Position numbers and translations under genes: made by a program. Positions 47,694-60,318 of a stretch of 64,000 bases of DNA are shown one piece after another (position 1 is the first letter of the stretch; the number at the start of each line of letters is the position of its first letter). Source of the stretch: Methylobacterium aquaticum (GTDB lineage Bacteria; Pseudomonadota; Alphaproteobacteria; Rhizobiales; Beijerinckiaceae); NCBI RefSeq assembly GCF_016804325.1, contig NZ_CP043627.1:3299001-3363000 (forward strand). Direction: 5' to 3'. The notes beneath the pieces were generated by a model, which saw only the letters and a list, made by a program, of their open reading frames with translations, was not told the DNA's origin and ran no database searches.

Positions 47694-49112
47694 ATGTCCT
47701 CCGTCGTCACCCGCTTTGCCCCGTCGCCCACGGGCTTCCTCCACATCGGCGGGGGTCGCACGGCGTTGTTCAACTGGCTCTATGCCCGCCGCCACGGCGG
47801 CCGGATGCTGCTGCGCATCGAGGATACCGACCGCGAGCGCTCGACGGACGCCGCCATCGAGGCGATCCTCGACGGGCTCAACTGGCTCGGCCTCGATTGG
47901 GACGGCGACGTGGTCTACCAGTTCGCCCGGGCGGGCCGGCACCGCGAGGTGGCCGAGGGGCTGCTCGCCGCAGGGCGGGCCTATCACTGCTACGCCACGC
48001 CCGAGGAGCTGACCGAGATGCGCGAGGCCGCCCGCCGCGAGGGCCGGCCGATCCGCTACGACGGCCGCTGGCGCGACCGCGACCCGTCCGAGGCGCCGGC
48101 CGGCGTCAAGCCGGTCATCCGGCTCCGGGCGCCGACCGAGGGCGAGACCGTGGTCGAGGATGCGGTGCAGGGCCGCGTGGTCTGGCAGAACAAGGATCTC
48201 GACGACCTCGTCCTGCTGCGCTCCGACGGCACGCCGACCTACATGCTGGCGGTGGTGGTGGACGACCACGACATGGGCGTGACCCATATCATCCGCGGCG
48301 ACGACCACCTGACCAACGGCGCGCGCCAGACCCAGATCTACCAGGCGCTGGGCTGGGACGTGCCGAACATGTCGCACATCCCGCTGATCCACGGGCCGGA
48401 CGGGGCCAAGCTCTCGAAGCGCCACGGCGCCCTCGGGGTCGATGCCTATCGCGACCTCGGCTACCTGCCGGTGGCCTTGCGCAACTACCTCGTGCGCCTC
48501 GGCTGGAGCCACGGCGACCAGGAGATCTTCTCCACCGAGGAGATGATCGCCGCCTTCGACCTCGCCCAGGTCGGGCGCTCGCCGGCCCGGTTCGACTTCG
48601 CCAAGCTCGAGAGCCTGAACGGGCACTACATCCGCTCCTCCACCGACGCGGCGCTGGTCGAAGCCATCGAGGCGATCCTGCCGACGCAAGGCGCACGCTG
48701 GGGCCTCTCGGCGCCGCTGGCGCCCGAGATCCGGCAGAAGTTCATCGCCGCGATGCCGGGGCTGAAGGAGCGGGCCAAGACCCTGATCGAGCTCGTCGAC
48801 AGCGCCTATTACCTCTACGCGCCGCGCCCGCTCGCCCTCGACGAGAAGGCGACCGGGCTGCTGGGCAACGGCGGCCGCGAGCGGCTGGCCGGCGCGCTCA
48901 CCCATCTCGAGGCGCTGACCGAGTGGTCCGCCACCTCGACCGAGGGTGCGGTGCGGCAATTCGCCGAGAGCGCCGGGGTCAAGCTCGGGCAGGTCGCCCA
49001 GCCCCTGCGGGCCGCGCTGACCGGCCGGACCACCTCGCCGCCGCTCTTCGACGTGATGGCGGTGCTCGGCCGCGAGGAGAGCCTGGAGCGCCTGCGCGAG
49101 CAGGCGGCCTGA
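47694..49112 (+). CDS. gltX: Glutamate-tRNA ligase
   Basis: 472-residue class I aminoacyl-tRNA synthetase that charges tRNA-Glu. ATG 47694 ([20 protein letters not shown]) is the family start. HIGH appears as [12 protein letters not shown], and KMSKS as [31 protein letters not shown] region (here [20 protein letters not shown]) is present. The anticodon-binding alpha-helical domain fills the last 170 residues. The length is normal. A GatCAB partner is not in the window. gltA follows 230 bases downstream. Confidence 0.97.
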   Translation: MSSVVTRFAPSPTGFLHIGGGRTALFNWLYARRHGGRMLLRIEDTDRERSTDAAIEAILDGLNWLGLDWDGDVVYQFARAGRHREVAEGLLAAGRAYHCYATPEELTEMREAARREGRPIRYDGRWRDRDPSEAPAGVKPVIRLRAPTEGETVVEDAVQGRVVWQNKDLDDLVLLRSDGTPTYMLAVVVDDHDMGVTHIIRGDDHLTNGARQTQIYQALGWDVPNMSHIPLIHGPDGAKLSKRHGALGVDAYRDLGYLPVALRNYLVRLGWSHGDQEIFSTEEMIAAFDLAQVGRSPARFDFAKLESLNGHYIRSSTDAALVEAIEAILPTQGARWGLSAPLAPEIRQKFIAAMPGLKERAKTLIELVDSAYYLYAPRPLALDEKATGLLGNGGRERLAGALTHLEALTEWSATSTEGAVRQFAESAGVKLGQVAQPLRAALTGRTTSPPLFDVMAVLGREESLERLREQAA

Positions 49113-49342
49113 GGAGATCCGAACCGATGCCCCCGCGAATCCACCCTCGCGGGGGCGATCCGAAGACCTCTGAACAGAAACTGAATTCTGTCACCCGGGC
49201 GGGGAGCCGTGGTTGATGCCGGTGCGTCGATCCGCTAACCCGGGCGGTGAGTGAGCACCCGCAGCAAAGTCGCCGCCTGCCCCGGGCGCCGCGGTCGAGG
49301 CGCCGACGCTCAGTCACGTTGATGGAAAGGGTCCGCAACCCC

Positions 49343-50635
<1,293 letters not shown>

Positions 50636-50658
50636 GCATTCATCATCGGGAATCGGGG

Positions 50659-50693
50659 ACGGGCGGCACTTCGCGTGCCGCCCGTTTCCGTTT
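50659..50693 (+). terminator. Intrinsic terminator after gltA
   Basis: An 11-bp perfect stem (ACGGGCGGCAC with GTGCCGCCCGT) and a short loop is followed by TTCCGTTT, starting 23 bases past the gltA stop. This is the clearest intrinsic terminator in the window. Confidence 0.75.
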
Positions 50694-50805
50694 GGGCCTC
50701 GGACAGGCTCGAATGCGGATGACGACGCATCTCCCCTTCTGCCTCGCGAGTGCGGAGCCCGGAAGAGGAGGCACATCCGTGCGGGGACATCCGGGCCCCT
50801 ATTCG

Positions 50806-51060
50806 CTGAGAGCCTGTTTGAGCAGCGTGATTTGACAAAAACTGAGAAAAATCAGGAGATATCCTACCCTTCCACCTCATCCTGAGGTGTTAGTCGATCG
50901 CAGATCGACTGACCTCGAAGGAGGGCTCCAGAAGCGTCTGCGATCCCTGGAGCCCTCCTTCGAGGCTCACTTCGTTCGCACCTCAGGATGAGGTTAGCGG
51001 GTAGGATGATCCCGTCCGCCTCAAATATTGGGTAAAAATCCTGCTCAAACAGGCTCTCAG
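50806..51060. repeat. Repeat family B, copy 3: 255-bp element with 20-bp terminal inverted repeats
   Basis: CTGAGAGCCTGTTTGAGCAG (50806-50825) is exactly inverted at 51041-51060. A+T-rich arms of about 50 bases enclose a G+C-rich folded core (about 50875-50998), which starts CACCTCATCCTGAGGTGTTA, includes GACCTCGAAGGAGGGCTCCA with its inverse, and ends TTCGCACCTCAGGATGAGG. It is the best preserved copy with complete ends. It has no coding capacity. Confidence 0.9.
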
Positions 51061-51320
51061 AATGAGGTTGGACGATCAGATGATCCCGCCCCACTCAAAT
51101 AATTATAGAAAATCTCGTTCGAACAGGCTCTGAGGTGTCAGCCGATTGAAAATCGGCTGACCTCGAAGGAGGGCTCCAGGGATCGCAGAGACTTCTGGAG
51201 CCCTCCTTCGAGGTCAGTCGATCTCTGATCGCCAACACCTCAGAATGAGGTGGAGGGATAGGCTATCCCATGATCCCTTTCAGTGATGGTCAGACCGATG
51301 CGCTCAAACAGGCTTTGAGG
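51061..51320. repeat. Repeat family B, copy 4, abutting copy 3
   Basis: Directly after copy 3 comes AATGAGGTTGGACGATCAGA, an A+T-rich arm ending TCGAACAGGCTCTGAG (51118-51133). A further core follows (CTGACCTCGAAGGAGGGCTC with its inverse, about 51158-51216), then AACACCTCAGAATGAGGTGG, a second arm and CTCAAACAGGCTTTGAGG. It is a diverged copy, possibly joined to copy 3 by recombination at shared ends. The bases 51321-51522 show no gene, repeat or clear signal apart from AT-poor sequence before the convergent kinase stop. Confidence 0.75.
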
Positions 51321-51522
51321 CACTTCCTCAGCAACGAAAAGGGTTCGCGCGCCGGAGCATTGTGCGACGAGGCGGATACCGGTCCGTCGCGGACGATGCG
51401 GCAGCGTCAAACGTCCGGAGGGCTTCGTGATTGCAGCGCGATCGCGAAGCGGCATGTCTTCGCGAAGCGACATGTCATGCCAAACGAAACCTCGACCGGA
51501 TTTCGGCTCTGCCGAGGACCGA

Positions 51523-52560
51523 TCACAACGCGATGTCAATACTCGCCGCCGTCCCGCGCTCAGCCTGCGCATAATCGATCTGCGCCCGCAGATTCGACGC
51601 CATGGCGCGGACGATGCGGGATCCCAGCCCGGTGCCGCGCGGGGTGCCGGCCCCCTGCCAGCCGACGCCGTCATCGGCGACCGTGAGGCGCAGGGTGTCG
51701 CCGTCGCGGCGGGCGGTGATGCGGATCTCGCCGGTGACACCCTCCGGATAGGCGTATTTGTAGGCGTTGGTGACGAGCTCGGTGACGATCACCCCGAGCG
51801 AGACCGCCTTGTCGGTCGCCACCTCGACGGAGACGGCATCCAGCAGCATGCGGTGGCGCTGGCCGGTGGCGTTCATCGCCCCGTCGAGATCCTCCACCAG
51901 GGTCGCCAGATAGGCGTCGACCGCCACCACCCGCACGTCGTCGGAGGTATAGAGCCGGCGGTGGATGCCGGCGATCGCGGTGATGCGGGTCTGGGTTTCC
52001 TCGAGGGCGGCGCGGGCGGCGGCGTCGGTGACGGCGTTGGCCTGCATCCGCACGAGCGCCGCCACCAGCGCGAGGCTGTTCGCGACCCGGTGGTTGACCT
52101 CGCGCAGGAGCAGTTCGGCCCGGTCGCGGGCCTCGCGCACCTCGGCCTCGGCCCGCTCCTTCTCGCGGCGGGTGCGGTCCTGGAGCACGGCGGTGGCCAC
52201 CGCCTCGGCCAGCAACTCGCGAAAGTGCCCTTGCAGGTCCTTCCAGACATAGTCGACGGCGCCGGCCTTGAGCGCTGCCACGGCGACGCGGCTGTCCTCG
52301 GAGCCGGTGACGTAGATCACCGGCGGCGCCTCGGGCAGCGCGCGGATGCGCGGCAGGATCTCGAGGCCGGTCTCGTTCGGCATGTGGTGGTCGAGGGCGA
52401 CCACGTCGAAGCGCTCCGCCGCCACCAGGGCGAGGCCGGTCTCGCCGTCGGCGGCGTGCGCCACCGTGCAGCCGCGGGCTGCCAGCGTGCGGGTCACCAG
52501 TCGCGCCAGCCCGGGATCGTCGTCGATGTAGAGCAGGCGGACCGGGTCGGTCACGGTCAC
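51523..52560 (-). CDS. Receiver-HisKA_2 (HWE-like) hybrid histidine kinase
   Basis: 345-residue cytosolic protein. An N-terminal receiver domain (1-122) has the acidic pair in LLYIDDDPGLARLV and the phospho-acceptor Asp57 in VVALDHHMPNETGLEIL. A coiled linker follows. The HisKA_2 dimerisation domain has His157 in LLREVNHRVANSLALVAALV. The ATPase domain has the N-box VIVTELVTNAYKYAYPEG and the G-box VADDGVGWQGAGTPRGTGLG. The GTG start at 52560 overlaps the stop of the response regulator gene. It is therefore the last protein of a three-gene relay, and its receiver may take phosphate from the kinase at 53188-55923. Confidence 0.92.
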   Translation of the reverse strand: MTVTDPVRLLYIDDDPGLARLVTRTLAARGCTVAHAADGETGLALVAAERFDVVALDHHMPNETGLEILPRIRALPEAPPVIYVTGSEDSRVAVAALKAGAVDYVWKDLQGHFRELLAEAVATAVLQDRTRREKERAEAEVREARDRAELLLREVNHRVANSLALVAALVRMQANAVTDAAARAALEETQTRITAIAGIHRRLYTSDDVRVVAVDAYLATLVEDLDGAMNATGQRHRMLLDAVSVEVATDKAVSLGVIVTELVTNAYKYAYPEGVTGEIRITARRDGDTLRLTVADDGVGWQGAGTPRGTGLGSRIVRAMASNLRAQIDYAQAERGTAASIDIAL

Positions 52561-52991
52561 GCGCTCTCCGGAACCTGCATCACCGAGAAGAACAGGCCGA
52601 GCTGGCGGATCGCGTTGGCGAAGCCCTCGTAGTTCACCGGCTTGGTGATGTAGACGTTGCAGCCGAGATCGTAGCAGCGCTGGATCTCGCGCTGGTCGTC
52701 GGTGGTGGTCAGGATCACGACGGGCGAGCGCCGCAGATGCGGGTTCGACTTGACCTTCTGCAGGATGTCGATGCCGGTCATGTCCGGCAGGTTGAGGTCG
52801 AGCAGGATCAGCAGCGGCCGGCCGGCATTGATCTCGCCGCTGCCGTCGGGCCCGAACAGGGCGGCGAGGGCGGAGGTCCCGTCCCGGAACGACTCGATGA
52901 CGTTGTTCACGCCGGCCCGGCGGATGTTCCGCTCGATCAGCCGGGCATGGCCCTCGTCATCCTCGATCATCACGATGTGTACGGCCGGCAC
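52557..52991 (-). CDS. Single-domain response regulator (Rcp1-like)
   Basis: 144-residue receiver-only protein. The acidic pocket is in VHIVMIEDDEGHARLIERNI. The phospho-acceptor Asp is in LLILLDLNLPDMTGIDILQK, and the conserved Thr and Lys are in VVILTTTDDQREIQRCYDLG and NVYITKPVNYEGFANAI. This pattern is that of Rcp1-type regulators that partner phytochrome-like kinases. GTG 52991 (VPAVHIVMIEDD) is preferred because GGGGAG lies 7 bases upstream; the frame is open to an ATG at 53084. It has no output domain, so it likely relays phosphate. The stop overlaps the start of the hybrid kinase. Confidence 0.9.
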   Translation of the reverse strand: MPAVHIVMIEDDEGHARLIERNIRRAGVNNVIESFRDGTSALAALFGPDGSGEINAGRPLLILLDLNLPDMTGIDILQKVKSNPHLRRSPVVILTTTDDQREIQRCYDLGCNVYITKPVNYEGFANAIRQLGLFFSVMQVPESA

Positions 52992-53187
52992 CTGGCGACT
53001 CCCCGTGGCGGAACCCGACCATGCCGGGACGCCCTTGACCTCATCACGAACACCGCGCCGACCGCGGTCGTGCGCGGGAGACATGCTCCCGTCATACTCT
53101 CTCTAGACCATTTCCCCGGCCGAGGGACACGCCGTCGGCGTAGAAAAACATGCCGGTCACGTTAACCTGCCGTTGCACCGGTCGCGC

Positions 53188-55923
53188 TCAGGCCTGGCGC
53201 AGGGGCAGCGTCACCGTGAAGGTCGTGCCGACCCCGAACTCCGATTCGAGGTCGATCCGCCCGCCGAGCACCCGGACCAGGGTGCGGACATGGGCGAGTC
53301 CGATCCCCTCCCCCGGCCGGTCCTGGACGCCGGAGCGGCGGAAGAGCTCGAACACCCGGGCGTGGTCGCGGGCATCGATGCCGCGGCCGTTGTCGCGCAC
53401 CGCGATGACCGCGAGCCCGTCCGAGACCGAACCCGAGATCTCGATCCTCCCGGGCCGGTCCTTCGCCAGGTACTTGATCGCGTTGTCGATCAGGTTGCCG
53501 AAGATCTGCCCGACCGCCACCCGGTCGGCGACGAGGTCCGGCAGATCGCCGATGGTGATGACCGCGCCGACCGTGTCCGCCTGGTGGCGCTGCGCGTCGG
53601 CCAGGCTCTGGACCAGGGCGGTCATCGCCAGGGGCTCGGGCTGGAAGTTGCGCCGCCCCTCCCGCGACAGCTTCAGGATGGCGTTGATCAGCCCGTCCAT
53701 CTTGTTGATCGCCGCCTTGATGAAGCTCACCGATTCGGCGAGGTCGGCGTCGATCCGCGCGGCGTCCGGCCGGCCCGCGAGCGCGGTCCGGATGTCGTCC
53801 TGGCTCGCCTCGATCTCGCTGGTGAAGCCCATGATGTTGACGAGCGGCGCCCGCAGGTCGTGGCTGACGATGTAGGCGTAGCGCTGGATCTCCTCGTTCG
53901 ATTCGCGCAGGGCCGCTTCCGCGGCGCGCTGCTCGGTGATGTCGGAATGCACGCCGACCCATTCGCGGATCGTGCCGTCGGGATCGAGCACCGGCACCGC
54001 CTGGATCGCGTAGGTGCGGAACACCCCGTCATGGCGGCGCACCCGGTGCTCGTGGGTGTAGCGCCGGCGCTCGGCCACCGCCGCGTTCCAGGTCTCGACG
54101 CTGGTGGCGCGGTCGTCCGGATGCACCGCATCGGCCCAGCCGAAGCCGGCATATTGCGCGGGCGTCTGCCCGGTCAGCCCGGCCCAGGCCGGCTGGTCGT
54201 CGGTCATCCGGCCGTCGGGACCGTTGGTCCAGAGCACGCCGCGCACCGCCTGGACGGCCGCGGCGAAACGGTCCTGCTCGCGCCGCACCGAGGCGAACAG
54301 GCGAGCATTGTCCATCGCCACCGCCGCCTGCCCGGCCAGTCCCTCGATCAGGGCGGCCTCGCGGGAGCCGAAGCGGTGCGGCTCGGGATGGCCGAACAGC
54401 AGGGCGCCGAGGGTCGAGCCGGTGCCGGAGACCACCGGCACCGCGAGATAGCTGCGCACCGGCAGGTGGCCCTTCGGCATGCCGCCATGGCTGCCGTAGC
54501 GCGGATCCGTCGTTACGTCCTCGCTCAGGACCACTCCGCCGGCCGCGAAGGTCTCGCTGAACAGGTTCGTCACCCGCGGCAGGCCGAAGCGGGTGAAGGC
54601 CTCGCGGGGGCCCCCGGTGAGGCTGAGGAGGCGCCAATGCTCCGGGCCGTCCGGCCCCTCCGGCACCCGCTCGAACAGGGCGCCGTAGGCCGCGGCCGTC
54701 AGGTGGGTGGCGGCCTCCACCACCGCGTCGCCGAGGCGCTGGCGGTCGAGCTCGCTCGAGAGCGCCGTGCCGAGGCGGTTCAGCACCTCCAGGCGCTGGG
54801 TCTCGGCGCGGAGCGCCGAGGCGGCCCGCGCCCGCTCGGCCGTGCGCTCGCGCTGGCGCTGCGCGGCGCCGGCGATCTCGGCGCTCACCGCGGCGACCTC
54901 CGCCGGCACCCCGGTCAGCACCGGCGCCGCGCGGCCCAGCCCGAGGGCCACCGCCTGGTCGCGCAGGGCGTGGAGCGGGGCCGCGATGCCGCGGGCGAAG
55001 GCGAGCGCCAGGACGGCCGCGATCGCCGCCAGCATGATCCCGAGCCCGGCGAACCACACCAGCGAGGCCCGGACCGGGGCCGCCAGCGTCTCCTCCGGCA
55101 CCCCGACGGCGACGCGCCAATCCGGCACCCCGGCCCGGGCATAGGCGGCGAAGAACGGCTCCCCCTCGAGGGAGGCGCCGCGCCAGTGGCCCTCCGGCCC
55201 GGTGGCCCTGCGCAGCGCCTCGGGCGCCGGCGTACCGGTGAAGCGCTCCGGCGACCGGGTGCGGGTCACGATCCGCTGGTCGCCGTCGATGATGGTGATC
55301 ACCCAGGCCTTCGGCACGCCGCCGGAGACGAGCACGTCGCGCAGCCGCGCAGTCGGCAGGGAGAAGGACAGGAGGTAGAGCACCGCGTCGCCGCCGCGGC
55401 GCCTGACCGGCACCGTCACCCGGACATGCCCGTCGATCACGCCCGAGACGGCCGCGCGGCCGGTGAGCGCGCTCGCATCCGCCGCGTCCAGTCGCTCGGG
55501 CATCGGCTCGTCGCCGAGGTCGATCAGCCGGCGCCCGTCGGAATCGCGCAGGATCGCCGGCAGGCCGCTGCGGCGGGCCAGTTCCTGCACCTGCTCGCGG
55601 AACGCCGTCACGTCGCCGCGCTGGAGCGCGTTCGAGAGGCTCAGGGCCTCCAGGGTGGCGATCAGGCTCGCGATCTCGCGGTCGACCGCCGCCGCCTCCA
55701 CCCGGGCGCGGCCGAGCGCCTCCGCCTCCAGGCGCTCGCGGGCGGCGTCGGCGAACTGCCACAGGACCACGCCGCCGAAGATCAGGATCGGCACGGCGAG
55801 GCCGAGGCCGAACACGACGAGGCGGCGCACGATCGAGCCGGGACGCGGGCCTCCCCGCACGGGCAATCCCGGATCGGCGGACGGGGCAGGCCCGGGCGGG
55901 GTGGCGGGGGCCTGCATCGGCAT
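53188..55923 (-). CDS. Membrane sensor histidine kinase with GAF and PAS domains
   Basis: 911-residue inner-membrane kinase. Membrane segment 1 lies at about 33-56. A periplasmic sensor region (about 57-285) resembles a Cache-type fold. Membrane segment 2 lies at about 287-310, then a HAMP-like linker. A GAF domain covers about 378-535 and a PAS/PAC domain 545-670 (NGPDGRMTDDQPAWAGLTGQ, ending GVHSDITEQRAAEAAL). HisKA follows, with the phospho-His in QRYAYIVSHDLRAPLVNIMG. The ATPase has FGNLIDNAIKYLAKDRPG, AVRDNGRGIDARDHARVFEL and a C-terminal GVGTTFTVTLPL. The GAF lacks an obvious bilin-binding Cys. The partner regulator lies 197 bases downstream. The input signal is unknown. Confidence 0.92.
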   Translation of the reverse strand: MPMQAPATPPGPAPSADPGLPVRGGPRPGSIVRRLVVFGLGLAVPILIFGGVVLWQFADAARERLEAEALGRARVEAAAVDREIASLIATLEALSLSNALQRGDVTAFREQVQELARRSGLPAILRDSDGRRLIDLGDEPMPERLDAADASALTGRAAVSGVIDGHVRVTVPVRRRGGDAVLYLLSFSLPTARLRDVLVSGGVPKAWVITIIDGDQRIVTRTRSPERFTGTPAPEALRRATGPEGHWRGASLEGEPFFAAYARAGVPDWRVAVGVPEETLAAPVRASLVWFAGLGIMLAAIAAVLALAFARGIAAPLHALRDQAVALGLGRAAPVLTGVPAEVAAVSAEIAGAAQRQRERTAERARAASALRAETQRLEVLNRLGTALSSELDRQRLGDAVVEAATHLTAAAYGALFERVPEGPDGPEHWRLLSLTGGPREAFTRFGLPRVTNLFSETFAAGGVVLSEDVTTDPRYGSHGGMPKGHLPVRSYLAVPVVSGTGSTLGALLFGHPEPHRFGSREAALIEGLAGQAAVAMDNARLFASVRREQDRFAAAVQAVRGVLWTNGPDGRMTDDQPAWAGLTGQTPAQYAGFGWADAVHPDDRATSVETWNAAVAERRRYTHEHRVRRHDGVFRTYAIQAVPVLDPDGTIREWVGVHSDITEQRAAEAALRESNEEIQRYAYIVSHDLRAPLVNIMGFTSEIEASQDDIRTALAGRPDAARIDADLAESVSFIKAAINKMDGLINAILKLSREGRRNFQPEPLAMTALVQSLADAQRHQADTVGAVITIGDLPDLVADRVAVGQIFGNLIDNAIKYLAKDRPGRIEISGSVSDGLAVIAVRDNGRGIDARDHARVFELFRRSGVQDRPGEGIGLAHVRTLVRVLGGRIDLESEFGVGTTFTVTLPLRQA

Positions 55924-55936
55924 CGCGTGGGGGTCC

Positions 55937-57980
<2,044 letters not shown>

Positions 57981-58139
57981 GTAACGGCGCCACTGTCCGG
58001 CGACGGGTCGGGTTTGTCAATCGCGGGTCGCGGAACGCTGCGGCATCCAGGCCGTCGCGCCGATGGTCGCGCCGCCTTGTCCCCCGCCCGCCCGGCGCCC
58101 CAGATACCGTGAGATGTCCCCGTCTTTCAGGAGCCTGCC

Positions 58140-58514
58140 TTGGGACGCCGTGATCGGCTCTGGCGCGACGACGACCCCTCCACCCATGCCTACACGACCC
58201 CGAAGGTCGTGATCTGCCCGCTCTGCGAGCGGCCGATCCCGCCCGGTGCCCGCCAGAGCCGGCACCATCTGACGCCGAAGCTGAAGGGCGGTACCCATGG
58301 CGAGACGGTGCAGCTGCACCAGATCTGCCACTCGGCGATCCATGCCCGCCACAGCGAGGCCGAGCTGGCGCGCCGGCTCAGCGACGTCGAGAGCCTGCGG
58401 GCCGAGCCGGAGATCGCCCGCTTCCTCGCCTGGGTCCGCGGCAAGCCGGACGATTTCCACACCGCGACGCGGATGACCCGGACGCGGCGGGAGACCAGGC
58501 GGAGCTTTCGATAG
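58140..58514 (+). CDS. Small HNH-family protein
   Basis: 124-residue protein with an HNH nuclease-like zinc fold. The first Cys pair is Cys26/Cys29 in VVICPLCERPIPPG. The catalytic His region is SRHHLTPKLKGGTHGETVQL. The second zinc half and HNH helix are LHQICHSAIHARHSEAELAR. The start is TTG 58140 (MGRRDRLWRDDDPSTHA), with AGGAG upstream; no ATG is available. It is divergent from thiC. The role is unknown: HNH proteins of this size include restriction, repair and mobile nucleases, and nothing in the surroundings indicates a mobile element. Confidence 0.82.
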   Translation: MGRRDRLWRDDDPSTHAYTTPKVVICPLCERPIPPGARQSRHHLTPKLKGGTHGETVQLHQICHSAIHARHSEAELARRLSDVESLRAEPEIARFLAWVRGKPDDFHTATRMTRTRRETRRSFR

Positions 58515-58641
58515 GGCGGCCGTAGTCGTCGGCGGGATGGTGAATCCATCCTGGCCGATTTCCGCACGATTCGACCGGCCGCCCCGGCTCCGATCTTTAC
58601 GTCTGCCTGCGAGGCTCGGGGCATCCTCGTGGAGACGCCCG

Positions 58642-59792
58642 ATGTCCGCCCGCCCCAACACCGAACCCGCCCTCTCGGTCCGGCCGGACGATCCAGTCAG
58701 CCCGCCGCTGCGCCCGCGCGCCGCGCCGGAGGCGGGGCGCCTCGCCTGGGTCGACGTCGCCAAGGGCATCTGCATCATCCTGGTGGTGATGATGCACTCC
58801 ACCCTCGGAGTCGGCGAGGCGATGGGGGGCGAGGGCTTCATGCACCACGTCGTCGAGTTCGCCAAACCGTTCCGGATCCCCGACTTCTTCCTCCTGTCGG
58901 GCCTGTTCGTTGGCCGCGTCGTCGATCGCGACTGGCGGCTCTTCTCCGACCGGCGCATCGTCCACTTCGCCTATTTCTACCTGCTGTGGATGGTACTCCA
59001 GTCGGCGGTGAAGTACGGCCAGATCACCGAGGGGGCGGGCCCGGGGGCGTTCCTCGCCCATCTCGCCCACGGCCTGATCGAGCCGTACTCGACCCTCTGG
59101 TTCATCTACCTGCTGGCGGTGTTCTCCATCGCCGTGAAGCTGCTGCGCCGGGTGCCCGGCCCGGTGCTGCTGATCGGCGCCGCCCTGCTGCAACTGGCGC
59201 CTATCCATACCGGCTCGACCCTGATCGACGAGTTCTGCGATCGCTTCGTCTACTTCGTCGCCGGCTACCTGTTCGCGGCCCGGATCTTCGCCCTCGCCGA
59301 CAGGGTGCGGGCGCGGAGCGGCCTCGCGCTCCTCGGGCTCGCCGCCTGGGCCCTGGTCGAGGGCGTCCTCGTCGTCACGCCGTCCGGCTTCCCCTCCCAC
59401 CCGAACCTCGCGAGCCTGCCCGGCGTGAGCCTGGTGCTGGGGCGGCCGGCGCGCTCGCCATCGTGTGCGCGGCGGCGTTGCTGACCCGGGCCGGCGGTCC
59501 GGTCACGGCGATGCTCCGGGCCTGCGGCGAGCGCTCGATCGTGATCTACCTCGCCTTCTTCCTGCCGATGGCGGCCCTGCGCATTGTGCTGGTGAAGAGC
59601 GGGGTCATCACGGATGTCGGCCTCGTATCGCTCCTCGTGACCCTGGCCGCGGTGGCCGTGCCCCTCGGGATCGAGCGGCTGGTCCGCCATACCCCGGCCC
59701 GGTTCCTGTTCCGCCGGCCCGCCGCCTGCCACCTCGTCGGCGAGGAGCGCCCCGCCGCGACCCCGCCGCTGGCCTCCGCCCGCACGGTCTGA
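58642..59792 (+). pseudogene. Acyltransferase-3 family membrane protein, broken by one frameshift
   Basis: About 383 codons across two frames. The first frame starts at ATG 58642 (MSARPNTEPALSVRPDD) and contains the family start WVDVAKGICIILVVMMHSTL, then FFLLSGLFVGRVVDRDWRLF and YFYLLWMVLQSAVKYG. It runs to a stop at 59484, but family-like hydrophobic sequence switches at the G run 59439-59442 to another frame. That frame then reads AAGALAIVCAAALLTRAGGP and SIVIYLAFFLPMAALRIVLV to 59792. One extra G would join them (LVLGAAGALAIV). It may be a real mutation or a sequence error. An intact protein would be a 10-helix membrane O-acyltransferase. Confidence 0.88.
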
Positions 59793-59976
59793 CCCCGGCG
59801 GCTCCCGGTCGGGCTCGACGACGGCGCTCCCGCGAGGGGGCGCCGTTTCGCTGTCTTGGCCTCGTTTGACTTACGGTTATCCGGGTGGGCGGCGGATCAA
59901 TCATCCCCAGTCTTTACCGATCATCAGCGATTCCACGACAAATTCCGCCAAGGTCAGGGAACCGGGGCGGACCCAG

Positions 59977-60318
59977 ATGGAAGCGCGTTTTCGCCTCCGG
60001 GACAGTACCGGCCTGGTGCTTCTGCTGCTGGCGCCACTGCTCGTCGTCGCCGTCCCGCGCTCCGAGGCGGTGGCGGTACTCGGCCGGCCCGGCGGCGGCA
60101 TTGCCGAGGCGGCCGCGATCGTGACGGCGGCGGGCGGCACGCTGGTGCGGGCCGGCGCGGCCGGCCTGGTCGTGGCCCGGTCGAGCGAGGCGGGCTTCGT
60201 CGGGCGCCTCTACGGCGCCGGGGCGTGGCTGGTGCTCGATCCCGTCGTCGCCGGCGGCTGCGGCCCGGGACCCGACCGATACGACGATTCCTCTCCGTCA
60301 CCGAGCCCTGCCCGATGA
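59977..60318 (+). CDS. Small exported or membrane protein coupled to a chemoreceptor gene
   Basis: 113-residue protein that I do not recognise. ATG 59977 ([20 protein letters not shown]) gives a signal-like hydrophobic segment at about 10-26. The rest is small-residue-rich, with two clear segments: [20 protein letters not shown] and [20 protein letters not shown]. The end ([20 protein letters not shown]) is disordered. Its stop overlaps the ATG of the next receptor gene (ATGA at 60315), so the two are translated together. A periplasmic or membrane partner of that receptor is the simplest idea, but no function can be assigned. Confidence 0.72.
   Translation: MEARFRLRDSTGLVLLLLAPLLVVAVPRSEAVAVLGRPGGGIAEAAAIVTAAGGTLVRAGAAGLVVARSSEAGFVGRLYGAGAWLVLDPVVAGGCGPGPDRYDDSSPSPSPAR

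Noticed and set aside
50640..51520. A CRISPR-like array suggested by repeated short motifs
   Set aside because: There are no regular direct repeats with unique spacers. The motifs are inverted and belong to family B elements.
58140..58514. Homing endonuclease or restriction gene
   Set aside because: No intron, methyltransferase or mobile context is adjacent. The protein is only a short HNH domain beside thiC, so no system can be claimed.
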